Assembly: GCF_001556045.1 (NCBI RefSeq)
Contig: NZ_LSIC01000103.1
Location: 1-64,000, forward strand
Reading direction: 5' to 3'
Source of the DNA: Bradyrhizobium sp. CCH5-F6
GTDB lineage: Bacteria; Pseudomonadota; Alphaproteobacteria; Rhizobiales; Xanthobacteraceae
DNA length: 64,000 bases
Numbering within the stretch: position 1 is the stretch's first letter; each line of letters opens with the position of its first letter. The translations under genes were made by a program, and so were the position numbers. Of the stretch, positions 8,441 to 16,313 are shown one piece after another. The notes below the pieces were generated by a model. It made no database searches and was not told the origin of the DNA. It saw nothing but the letters and a program-made list of their open reading frames with translations.

Positions 8441-8543
8441 TGCGGAATTGGCGAGGCTGCGTGCAGGGCGCCCTGCACGCGCGTCATGTTGCCTGCGACC
8501 TGACGCAGTGACACACTCGATCAAACAACGACCGGGAGTGAAC

Positions 8544-9608
8544 ATGACCGCCGCATCGGACCCCGCGCAGCAAGCGCAATGGACGCGCTGGCGCGCGGTC
8601 GCCGACCTCTATCACGCCTACTTCACCGGCCTGATCCTCACCGTGGTCACGCGGCGCGGTACGGCCGATGCCGCTGAATTCGTCTTTCGCGTGTTCCGCC
8701 GCCAGCAGCAGGAGCGCTTCCTGCCAGGGCTCGAAAAGCTCGGACTCAGTCATCTGCCGCCAGCGGTGGCCGCCGCGCAATACCACTATCTCTCCAACTG
8801 GATCGGCGGCGTGCACGTCGAATACATGTATGAGAGCGATACCAAGGCCTGGATCCGCTATCCGCCGCCGCGCTGGATCTGGAAGGGCACCGCGATCTGC
8901 GGCGTGCCCGGCGAAGTCTCGCGCGCGATGCTGCGTGGCTGGCACGCCAACAACGGCGTCGCGCTCGGCGATCTCCGCCTGGGCTTCGTCTGCACCAAGC
9001 AGAGCGTCGACGGCCAGGATGGGCTCGAAGGCTACTATCATCAATACGACCATCCGCTCGAGCTCGATCAGCGCCTGGTGTTCGCGCGTCATCTCGAGGC
9101 TCCGTTGTTCGATGCCAAGGCTGCGCCGGAGCTGCCGGTCGCGAGCTGGCCGAAGCCGCGTCTGGAAAAGGCCTATCGCAACTACGCCATGGAATATGTC
9201 CGCACCGCCGCGCCCGTGATGGTGCAGCTGTTCGGCCCCGAAGATGCCGGCTACCTCCTGCATCTCACCGGCAAGCTGATCGGCATGCAATATTTCGACG
9301 AAGTGGCCGCGGCGCTCGCGATCAGTCGCGGCGGTACGCGCGAATTCGCAGCGTTCCTGAACGCGCTGCTCGCCGCGCAGGATGACGCGGCCGAGATGAC
9401 GCAATCAGAAGGGACGTTCGAAATACGTCAGCAGAGCTGGAAGCTGATGGATGACGTCGTCGATTATCACCCCGCCTGCGCCAGGGTGATGGAAGGATTG
9501 TTCGAAGGGTTGGCTGCGGGATGCGGTCGGCACATCGCCGTACACATGCGTCCGGCCAAGGGCGGCCGCCCGCCGCTGGCGTGGACGGTCGAGTCATTCA
9601 TTCGTTGA
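8544..9608 (+). CDS. Conserved protein of unknown function
   Basis: 354 residues from the ATG at 8544 (GGGAG seven bases upstream). I do not recognise the family with confidence. It is a soluble, aromatic-rich protein with no signal peptide or membrane segment. Notable stretches are YHAYFTGLILTVVTRRG near the N-terminus, VHVEYMYESDTKAWIRYPPP around residue 95, and C-terminal Cys/His residues (DYHPACARVMEGLFEGLAAG). That last stretch recalls V4R- or ATC-hydrolase-like proteins that bind small molecules, but this is only an impression. It stands alone between the PAS gene and the MATE exporter. Confidence 0.75.
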   Translation: MTAASDPAQQAQWTRWRAVADLYHAYFTGLILTVVTRRGTADAAEFVFRVFRRQQQERFLPGLEKLGLSHLPPAVAAAQYHYLSNWIGGVHVEYMYESDTKAWIRYPPPRWIWKGTAICGVPGEVSRAMLRGWHANNGVALGDLRLGFVCTKQSVDGQDGLEGYYHQYDHPLELDQRLVFARHLEAPLFDAKAAPELPVASWPKPRLEKAYRNYAMEYVRTAAPVMVQLFGPEDAGYLLHLTGKLIGMQYFDEVAAALAISRGGTREFAAFLNALLAAQDDAAEMTQSEGTFEIRQQSWKLMDDVVDYHPACARVMEGLFEGLAAGCGRHIAVHMRPAKGGRPPLAWTVESFIR

Positions 9609-9763
9609 AATGCGCTGCCGCAGGGCACGCCTGCATCAGGCGCAGGAGGAATCGGCGCCTGCCGTGCTAACAAGCGGCTCGCCGCGCTTTTCGCGCGAGC
9701 CAAAATCATTGGCACACCAAATGATTGCCGCGCCGCAAATGGCGCTCGTGCCCGGGAGAGGAC

Positions 9764-11206
9764 ATGTCCGACATCGCCGAGATCCCGGTCGATGAAGAGG
9801 AGCGCCCGCTGCCGCCGCCTCCGGCGCCGGTGAGAAGCGCGCTGACCGACGGGCCGATCCTGCGCACGCTGCTCTCCCTCGCCTGGCCGAACGTGATCGG
9901 CTTATCGGCCGGCATCTGCGTGGTGATCGCGGAGACCTCCTATATCGGCCGGCTCGGTGTCGAGGCGCTGGCGGCGATGGCGCTGGTGTTTCCGACGGTG
10001 ATCCTGACCATGACGATGTCGGGCGGCGCCATGGGCGGCGCGGTCGCCTCCGCCATCGCGCGTGCGCTCGGCGCCGGAGATCGCGAGCGCGCCGGCACGC
10101 TCGCTGTGCACGCGATCCTGATCGGCATCAGCTTCGGTCTGGTTTTCATGCTGGGCATGCTGATCTTCGGGCCACGCGTTCTCGAAATGCTCGGCGGCCG
10201 CGGCGATGTGCTGACGCATGCGATCGCCTACACGCAGGTGTTCTTCGGCGGCGCGGTGCTGCCCTGGCTGCTCAACACCATGGCGGGCGTCTTGCGCGGC
10301 ACCGGCAACATGAAGCTGCCGTCGTTCCTGATCCTCAACTCCGCGGTCTGGCAGATCGTGCTCGGCGGCACGCTCGGCCTCGGGCTCGGCCCGGTGCCGC
10401 AGCTCGGCATGCGCGGCGTCGCCGCCGGCGCGCTGATCGCCTATTCCATGAACATCGGCATCATGGGCTGGTACCTGTTCTCGGGCCGCGCCCGCATCGC
10501 CTTGAAGCTGGGGGGCTTGCGCGTCCAATGGGCGATGTTCTTCGACATCCTCAAGGTCGGCGCCATCGCCTGTTTCTCGCCGCTGCAATCGGTGCTGACG
10601 ATCTCGATCTTCACATACATGCTGGCGAAGTTCGGCACCGCGATCCTCGCCGGCTACGGCATCGGCGCGCGGCTCGAATTCCTGCTCACATCCATCGCGT
10701 TCTCGTTCGGCATCGCCTGTGTGCCGATGGTCGGGATGGCGATCGGCGCGGGCCGCATCGCGCGCGCCCGGCGCATCGCCTGGATCGCCAGTGCGGCCGC
10801 TTTCGTGGCGGTCGGCGCACCGGCCTGCCTGGTTGCGATCTTCCCCGATCTCTGGGTCAACATGTTCACCGACAGTGAGGCCGTGCGCGCGGCGAGCCAT
10901 CAATATCTCTCGACGGTCGGCCCGTTCTACGCCTTCTTCGGCCTTGCAACGACGATGTATTTTTCATCGCAAGGCGCAGCGAAGGTGATCGGACCGGTGC
11001 TGGCACAGACCGCACGGCTGATCTACATCGCAGCGATCGGGTGGTGGCTGTCGACCCACGACGCCCCCGCGCAGAGCTTCTTCTGGCTCGCCGCAAGCTC
11101 GATGGTCGTGCTCGGCCTGCTGTCGTGCTCCAGCGTGGTGCTGACCCGCTGGGGACCGCGCGAGACGAAACCTGCGATCAGGCCGGCGCTTTCGGCTGTC
11201 GACTAA
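9764..11206 (+). CDS. MATE family efflux transporter
   Basis: 480 residues from the ATG at 9764, behind GGGAGAGG. After a charged N-terminus of about 30 residues there are twelve predicted membrane segments in two pseudo-symmetrical halves, as in the MATE/NorM family of cation-coupled drug exporters. Supporting stretches are LAWPNVIGLSAGICVVIAET at the first helix and TYMLAKFGTAILAGYGIGAR at the start of the second half. The substrate is unknown. It is convergent with the SRPBCC gene. A second, unrelated-looking MATE protein is at 30590. Confidence 0.9.
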   Translation: MSDIAEIPVDEEERPLPPPPAPVRSALTDGPILRTLLSLAWPNVIGLSAGICVVIAETSYIGRLGVEALAAMALVFPTVILTMTMSGGAMGGAVASAIARALGAGDRERAGTLAVHAILIGISFGLVFMLGMLIFGPRVLEMLGGRGDVLTHAIAYTQVFFGGAVLPWLLNTMAGVLRGTGNMKLPSFLILNSAVWQIVLGGTLGLGLGPVPQLGMRGVAAGALIAYSMNIGIMGWYLFSGRARIALKLGGLRVQWAMFFDILKVGAIACFSPLQSVLTISIFTYMLAKFGTAILAGYGIGARLEFLLTSIAFSFGIACVPMVGMAIGAGRIARARRIAWIASAAAFVAVGAPACLVAIFPDLWVNMFTDSEAVRAASHQYLSTVGPFYAFFGLATTMYFSSQGAAKVIGPVLAQTARLIYIAAIGWWLSTHDAPAQSFFWLAASSMVVLGLLSCSSVVLTRWGPRETKPAIRPALSAVD

Positions 11207-11221
11207 AGCGCGATGCGAACA

Positions 11222-11623
11222 TCACGCAGACGCAGGCGGGAATGCCCTGTGGATCGCGCCGACGGCCTCCCTCGTTTGCCCTTGAATGTAGGCCGCGAGC
11301 TCGTTCGGCAGCACGTCGATGATCCAGACCAGCCGGCAGCGCACCTCGCTCTCGGCGATCACCTGCACGGAGGCGCTGTAATGCTTCAGCCGCTCGTTGC
11401 TGATCGCATAGACGAGGCGCTGTCGCGCATCGTCGCAATCGACCAGCACCTCGCGTGCGACCGAACCATTGGCGAAGGTGACGATGCGCGCATCGTCGTC
11501 GAGCGTGCAGGCGGTGACGAAGCCCGGTACCAGCCGCTGGTGCAGCGCGCCGAAATCGCGCACCGCGTCCCAGACGTCGTGTGCGGAGGCGGGGAGGGGA
11601 ATGTCGTTGCGGATGGACGCCAT
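11222..11623 (-). CDS. SRPBCC family protein
   Basis: 133 residues from the ATG at 11623, which has AAGGA at good spacing. The opening IRNDIPLPASAHDVWDAVRD and the alternating strands up to a long C-terminal helix fit the START/SRPBCC (polyketide cyclase-like) hydrophobic-ligand fold. Function is unknown. It may be cotranscribed with the VOC gene upstream on the same strand, although a palindromic repeat lies between them. Confidence 0.8.
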   Translation of the reverse strand: MASIRNDIPLPASAHDVWDAVRDFGALHQRLVPGFVTACTLDDDARIVTFANGSVAREVLVDCDDARQRLVYAISNERLKHYSASVQVIAESEVRCRLVWIIDVLPNELAAYIQGQTREAVGAIHRAFPPASA

Positions 11624-11663
11624 CAACGTATCCTTGATTGTGATAAGTGGTGCCGCGGGCATC

Positions 11664-11750
11664 GTCATTGCGAGCGTAGCGAAGCAATCCAGAAATGTTT
11701 CCGCGGGGACAGCTTGGATTGCTTCGTCGCGAGAGCTCCTCGCAATGACG
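11664..11750. repeat. Intergenic palindromic repeat (GTCATTGCGAGCGAAGC type)
   Basis: GTCATTGCGAGCGTAGCGAA starts it and the inverse, ending in CTCGCAATGACG, closes it, with GCAATCCAG/TTGGATTGCTTCG arms inside. A nearly identical copy is at 37071 and a degenerate one at 47625. This element is typical of Bradyrhizobium intergenic DNA. Confidence 0.8.
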
Positions 11751-11761
11751 AAGGAGAGAGC

Positions 11762-12121
11762 TCACACGCAAACCGCCTCGACATTGTTGCCGTCGGGGTC
11801 GATCAAGAACGCCGCATAATAGGTCGGGCTGTAGTCCTTGCGCGGCCCGGCGCCGCCATTGTCGCGGCCGCCGCTCTTCAACCCTTCAGTGTGGAACGCC
11901 TTAACCGCGTCATGATCCTTGGCGCGAAACGCGATGTGGACGCCGTCGGCCTTGCGGCCCTTGTTCAGGTGCAGCCACAGCGCCGGCTCGCCCTTCGGCC
12001 CGAAGCCGGCATAGCCGTCGCCATTCGAGCACAGGACATAGCCGAGCGGCGCCAGCACTGCGGTGTAGAAGCGCGTGGCGGCGTCGAGGTCGGCAACACG
12101 CAATCCGATATGGTCGTACAT
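11762..12121 (-). CDS. VOC/glyoxalase-family protein
   Basis: 119 residues from the ATG at 12121 (GGAG eight bases upstream). MYDHIGLRVADLDAATRFYT is the classical first beta-alpha unit of the vicinal oxygen chelate fold, and FLIDPDGNNVEAVC the last metal-ligand strand. Metal ligand candidates are His4 and the Glu near the C-terminus. Its exact reaction is unknown. It follows the ogt and araC genes on the same strand, so it may belong to a small alkylation- or electrophile-stress unit. Confidence 0.88.
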   Translation of the reverse strand: MYDHIGLRVADLDAATRFYTAVLAPLGYVLCSNGDGYAGFGPKGEPALWLHLNKGRKADGVHIAFRAKDHDAVKAFHTEGLKSGGRDNGGAGPRKDYSPTYYAAFLIDPDGNNVEAVCV

Positions 12122-12176
12122 GTTCGTCTCCATTTGCAAAGCGCGCCGCGATGGCGCGCGCCGGAGACGACCGTAG

Positions 12177-13015
12177 TCAGTTGAGGGCAAGCTGCTCTTG
12201 GAGAATCTTGCGCTGTCCTTTCGACGCCTGGCGGAACTTGGTCGGCGATACGCCGGCAGCACGGTGGAAGGTGCGGACGAAGTTGGAGAGATCGCCGAAG
12301 CCGACGTCATAGGCGATGTCGGTAATCGCGATGTCGTCGTCCGTGAGCAGCCGTGCCGCATGCCGCAGCCGTGAGCGCACCAGATATTGATGCGGGGTGA
12401 CGCCCAGCACGCTCGAGAACAGCCGCAGGAAATGAAACGGGCTGAGGCCTACCTGTTGCGCGGCCTGTTCGAGGTCGATGTCGCCGCCGAGTTGTCGTCG
12501 ATCCAAAGCGCCGCCTCGACCGCGCGGCGGCGATCGCGCGCGGTCGGCGTGGCAGGCTTGCGCACCTTGCCCGAGACGACGTCAATGAAGCGGCCGGCAA
12601 GGATCTGGCCGATCTCGTCGAGGCCGAGATCGCTGTTGCCATCTGCTGCCGTTTGCGCGAGCTCGCCCAGCACCATCAGCTCGGGCAGGGGCGGCGTCGC
12701 GCCGACCCGCCAGACCTCGCGACGTCCGCCGAGTTCGTCGACCATGTCCTCACTGAGGAAAAAGGACAGGCAGACGTCGCCGGCCACGTGCTCGTGCGTG
12801 CAAGTGTATTCCTCGCCGGGGGCACCGACCAGCATCGAGCCCGCCACCAGCTCGAAGAAGCCGGCGCTGCAATGGCAGCCGAAGCTGCCGGAACGGACAT
12901 AGGCGATGGAATGGCCGGTGCGGCACTCGGCAAACGGCCTGTCGTCCGGTCCCGCATCGCAGCGAAATTCCGAGACCGTCATCGATGGCGTCGTCAGCAG
13001 CGTGGTCGCGTCCAT
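12177..13015 (-). pseudogene. AraC-family regulator, frameshifted
   Basis: Two consecutive minus-strand frames make one AraC regulator. The N-terminal cupin-like sensing part begins at 13015 ([17 protein letters not shown]). The C-terminal double helix-turn-helix ([20 protein letters not shown] to the stop at 12177) is in another frame. Around 12481-12486 the GCGGCG run appears one base short; restoring it reads [13 protein letters not shown] and gives 279 codons before the stop, a normal AraC length. It may be a genuine recent inactivation or a sequencing error. It starts nine bases after the ogt stop, so the two form an Ada-like split pair. Confidence 0.8.
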
Positions 13016-13024
13016 GCCGCCTAT

Positions 13025-13603
13025 CTAAGTAGGCGCGCGGGGCGGAGCAACGGGCAGCAGCACCTCGAACAGCGTCTTGCTGGCGACGGGATGGGCCCCC
13101 TCGAGGGCCAGAAGGCGCCGCTTGGAGATCACGCCGCCATAGGGCGAGAGACGGTCGGTGTAATTGCCGGCCGCCAGCACCCGGTGGCAGGGGACGATCA
13201 GCATGTAGGGATTTCTGGCGATCGCCTGTGCCACGGAATGCACGGCGCCGGAGGCGCCCAGCGCCTTGGCGATCTCGTGATAGGTGCGCGTTTCCCCGCG
13301 CGGGATGGTGCAGGTGTACTCGTAGACCCGCCGGTTGAAGCCGGGCACGCCGCCGGCGTCCAGGCTGACGTCGGAGAAATCGGGGTCGCTGCCTTGCAGC
13401 AGGCCCACGATCCCCTCGATCGCGAGCTCGGCGTTCTCGGACGGACGCTGCTCCCGCGCCCCGGGATGGGCCAGGAAAATGCGGCGGCGGGTGTCGATCT
13501 CCCGCGCCTCCGGCAATTGCACGGCGACCACGCCGGTGCCGCTCCAGATGATGCCACAGCGCCCTATGGCCGTGTCGAATATCGCGTAAGCACGCCCCAC
13601 CAT
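13025..13603 (-). CDS. ogt: Methylated-DNA--protein-cysteine methyltransferase
   Basis: 192 residues from the ATG at 13603. It removes alkyl groups from O6-alkylguanine by suicide transfer to its active cysteine. The active site is IVPCHRVL, followed by the usual YGGVISKRRLLALEG. The helix-turn-helix-like recognition part is YHEIAKALGASGAVHSVAQA; the asparagine hinge RNP before the active site is also present. It is immediately upstream of the AraC-type gene, resembling the two halves of Ada in separate polypeptides. Confidence 0.93.
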   Translation of the reverse strand: MVGRAYAIFDTAIGRCGIIWSGTGVVAVQLPEAREIDTRRRIFLAHPGAREQRPSENAELAIEGIVGLLQGSDPDFSDVSLDAGGVPGFNRRVYEYTCTIPRGETRTYHEIAKALGASGAVHSVAQAIARNPYMLIVPCHRVLAAGNYTDRLSPYGGVISKRRLLALEGAHPVASKTLFEVLLPVAPPRAPT

Positions 13604-13775
13604 GCACACGCCCCACTCAGTGCACGTTTCGCCCCAGACATGAAATCATAACACCGCCACAATCCAGCGCACCTGGAATCTTACTCGAAAATTAACAAGC
13701 GCGAGGCCGCCGGCGCCAAAGCGCTTGGCGGGACGCGCCGTCTCGGCTAATCAGGGGATGCGCGAAGCGCAATCC

Positions 13776-13849
13776 GCGGGCGTAGTTCAATGGTAGAACG
13801 GCAGCTTCCCAAGCTGCATACGAGGGTTCGATTCCCTTCGCCCGCTCCA
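13776..13849 (+). tRNA. tRNA-Gly (anticodon CCC)
   Basis: A complete cloverleaf can be drawn. The acceptor stem is GCGGGCG (13776-13782) with CGCCCGC (13839-13845), discriminator T, and CCA encoded. The D arm contains GTTCAATGGTAGAAC. The anticodon stem is GCAGC/GCTGC with loop TTCCCAA (anticodon CCC). The T arm contains GAGGGTTCGATTCCCTT. No integrase or repeated 3' end was found near it, so there is no sign that it is used as an attachment site. Confidence 0.97.
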
Positions 13850-14033
13850 ATTTTCCTGCCTTGAAATTGTTGTTCGCTCCGTGTGACGAGCGCCCCGTCG
13901 CGCGTTGCGCCAAGTTTCCAATATATTAGCCTCTGGCTGCCGGCATGCAGCGTTGCCTCGGCTAAGCTCGTCGCGTCCAGGCGGCATGCGGTCCTTGCGC
14001 CGGGCAACGCTTGGATGAGGCCAGGGCTCAAAC

Positions 14034-14615
14034 ATGGACCAGCAGAAACTCGATCGCGCCATCGGCCGTCGCCTGAAGACGCTGCGGACGCAGGCGGGCA
14101 TGACGTTGAACGAGCTTGCAGGCCGCTCCGGCGTCAGCCGGGCCATGATCGGGCGGGTGGAGCGGGCGCAGAGCAGCGCGACGGCTGCGCTGCTCAACAA
14201 GCTTTGCGCGGCGCTCGACGTCACGCTCAGCGACGTCGTCGCGCTCGCCGAAAAGCCGCCGGAGCGCTTGGTGCGACTTGCGGACCAACCGCTCTGGCGC
14301 GATCCCGACAGCGGCTATCGCCGGCGTCATGCCTCGCCGCCGGATGCGGCCAGCGGCATCGAGATCATCGTCGTCGATCTTCCGGCCGGCGCCCGCGTCT
14401 CCTACAGCCCCTGGGGCCGCAACGCCTTCACCCAGCAGCTGCTGATGCTGGAGGGCGCGATCGCCGTGCACATCGACGCCAAGGCGGTGCGGCTGCGCGA
14501 GGGCGATTGTCTGGATTTCGACGTGATGCGCGCCGTGATCTTCGAGAACGAAACCAAGCAGGACGCGCGCTACGTCATCATCACGCGGCGCGGCGCCTCC
14601 TACGGGAAGATGTGA
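14034..14615 (+). CDS. XRE-cupin transcriptional regulator
   Basis: 193 residues. The N-terminal third is an XRE helix-turn-helix (LKTLRTQAGMTLNELAGRSG, then VSRAMIGRVERAQSSATAAL). The C-terminal half is a cupin sensor domain (AFTQQLLMLEGAIAVHIDAK, then LREGDCLDFD). Proteins of this layout usually regulate an adjacent metabolic gene in response to a small ligand. The GNAT gene begins 24 bp downstream and is the likely target or partner. Confidence 0.9.
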   Translation: MDQQKLDRAIGRRLKTLRTQAGMTLNELAGRSGVSRAMIGRVERAQSSATAALLNKLCAALDVTLSDVVALAEKPPERLVRLADQPLWRDPDSGYRRRHASPPDAASGIEIIVVDLPAGARVSYSPWGRNAFTQQLLMLEGAIAVHIDAKAVRLREGDCLDFDVMRAVIFENETKQDARYVIITRRGASYGKM

Positions 14616-14639
14616 CATCATGGAGTGGAGACCCTGACG

Positions 14640-15101
14640 ATGCAGATCCGCACCGGCGACACCTACGATCCCCGCGTCATCGCGCTGCTGGACCATCACG
14701 TCACGGCAGCGCGGGCGCAGACCGCGCCGGGCAGCGCCCATGCACTCGATCTCTCCGGACTGCGCGCGCCTAATGTTGCATTCTGGACCGGTTGGGACGG
14801 CGAGACGCTGGTTGCCACCGGCGCGCTGAAGATGCTCTCGGCTGACCACGGCGAGGTGAAGTCGATGCACACGCTTCAGATCACGCGTCGGCGGGGTTTC
14901 GGTGGCCAGATGCTCCGCCACATCATTACTGAGGCCCGCGCGCGCGGGATGACGCGTCTCAGCCTCGAGACCGGCTCGTGGGACTATTTCAAGCCGGCGC
15001 ACGCGCTCTACCAGGCACACGGTTTCGTCGCCTGCGACCCGTTCGAGGGCTATGTCGAGGATCCCAACAGCCTTTTCCTGACGCTCGACCTCAGCCGCTA
15101 A
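14640..15101 (+). CDS. GNAT family N-acetyltransferase
   Basis: 153 residues from the ATG at 14640; a GTG at 14625 is an alternative. The acetyl-CoA binding region is visible as ITRRRGFGGQMLRHIITEAR, followed by MTRLSLETGSWDYFKPAHAL and YQAHGFVACDPF, the usual GNAT motif A/B order. The substrate is unknown. It is in line with the XRE-cupin regulator just upstream and probably cotranscribed with it. Confidence 0.9.
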   Translation: MQIRTGDTYDPRVIALLDHHVTAARAQTAPGSAHALDLSGLRAPNVAFWTGWDGETLVATGALKMLSADHGEVKSMHTLQITRRRGFGGQMLRHIITEARARGMTRLSLETGSWDYFKPAHALYQAHGFVACDPFEGYVEDPNSLFLTLDLSR

Positions 15102-15190
15102 GGCAAGCGTGCAACGTCCACTGCGGGAATACCTCTGTGCTCCCTCAAAATGAGTTGCGTACCTCAAAACACCTCTGCTAGCCTTCAGCC

Positions 15191-16234
15191 ATGGCCGAGA
15201 CGCTCACCCCTACCGCGCTGACCCTGAAGGACATCGCCCGCGAGGCCGGCGTCAGCCTCGCGACGGTCGACCGCGTCCTGCATAACCGGCCCGGCGTGAG
15301 GCCGGACACGGTCCGGCGCGTCAAGGCAGCAATCGAGCGCAATGCGTTCCAGCCGCATGTGGCGGCCGCCGAGCTCGCCCGCGGCCGTGCCCGCCGCTTT
15401 GCCTTCGTGATGCCGTCGGGGCCGAACCCGTTCATGCAGCAGATCGAGGCTTATCTCGGCGAAATGTCAGCCTGGCTGGCGGCCCGCCGCCTCGGCGTCG
15501 AGACGATCGCAACCGACGTGTTCGACCCCTCCGCGCTCGCGGCCTCACTGGAGGCCCTGTCGGGTGACTACGACGGCGTCGCCGTTGTGGCGCTGGACCA
15601 TCCCGGCGTTCGCGCCGCCATCAACGATCTCGTCGATGCCGGCACCAAGGTGGTGACGCTGGTCTCGGACGTGCCGTCCTCGCGCCGTCACCACTATGTC
15701 GGCATCGACAACATTGCCGCGGGCCGCACGGCGGGCGCGCTGGTCGGGCGGCTGGCCGGCCAAAGGTCCGGCAAGGTTGCGATCGTCGCGGGATCGCAGG
15801 GCCTGCGCGATCATGCCGAGCGCATCTTCGGCTTCAACCAGGTGATGGCGACGGAATTCCCCGATCTCGGCGTGCTGCCGGTCCTGGAAGGGCGCGACGA
15901 GGACGATCGTTCGGAGCAAATGCTGGCGCGGCTGTTCGGCCGCCATGACGACATTGTCGGTCTTTATAACGTCGGTGCCGGCACGCAGGGCGTCGCGAGG
16001 GCGTTGAGCGAAGTCGGTCGCGAAAAGCAAGTGGTGTTCGTCGGCCACGACGTCACAGCGCTGACGCGCCGATTGCTGCTGCAGGGCGTGATGGATGCCG
16101 CGATCTCGCAGAACCCCGGACATGAAGCGCGCGCTGCCGTGCGCGTGCTGCTGGCGCTCGCCCGCGGCGAACCGATCTTGCGCGAACAGGAGAAGATCAG
16201 GATCGACATCGTGATGCGGGACAATCTGCCTTAG
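15191..16234 (+). CDS. LacI-family sugar-operon regulator
   Basis: 347 residues. The N-terminal LacI helix-turn-helix is clear (LTLKDIAREAGVSLATVDRV followed by the LHNRPGVRPDTVRRV hinge), then a periplasmic-binding-protein-like effector domain. It heads a plus-strand operon with xylB, xylA and a sugar ABC importer, so it most likely senses a pentose or related sugar and represses the operon. Two CCTCAAAA and two ACCTCTG copies lie symmetrically just upstream (15131-15177) and could be operator parts. Confidence 0.92.
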   Translation: MAETLTPTALTLKDIAREAGVSLATVDRVLHNRPGVRPDTVRRVKAAIERNAFQPHVAAAELARGRARRFAFVMPSGPNPFMQQIEAYLGEMSAWLAARRLGVETIATDVFDPSALAASLEALSGDYDGVAVVALDHPGVRAAINDLVDAGTKVVTLVSDVPSSRRHHYVGIDNIAAGRTAGALVGRLAGQRSGKVAIVAGSQGLRDHAERIFGFNQVMATEFPDLGVLPVLEGRDEDDRSEQMLARLFGRHDDIVGLYNVGAGTQGVARALSEVGREKQVVFVGHDVTALTRRLLLQGVMDAAISQNPGHEARAAVRVLLALARGEPILREQEKIRIDIVMRDNLP

Positions 16235-16313
16235 CGGCAGGTGGATTTCGAATAGCCCGTTGCGGGGAAAGCGACACAAGATCGCGCACCGCGGCAGGCG
16301 AAGGGAGGATAGC

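Noticed and set aside
13776..13849. tRNA-Gly as an attachment site of an integrated element
   Set aside because: No integrase, no repeated tRNA 3' end and no change in gene content nearby.
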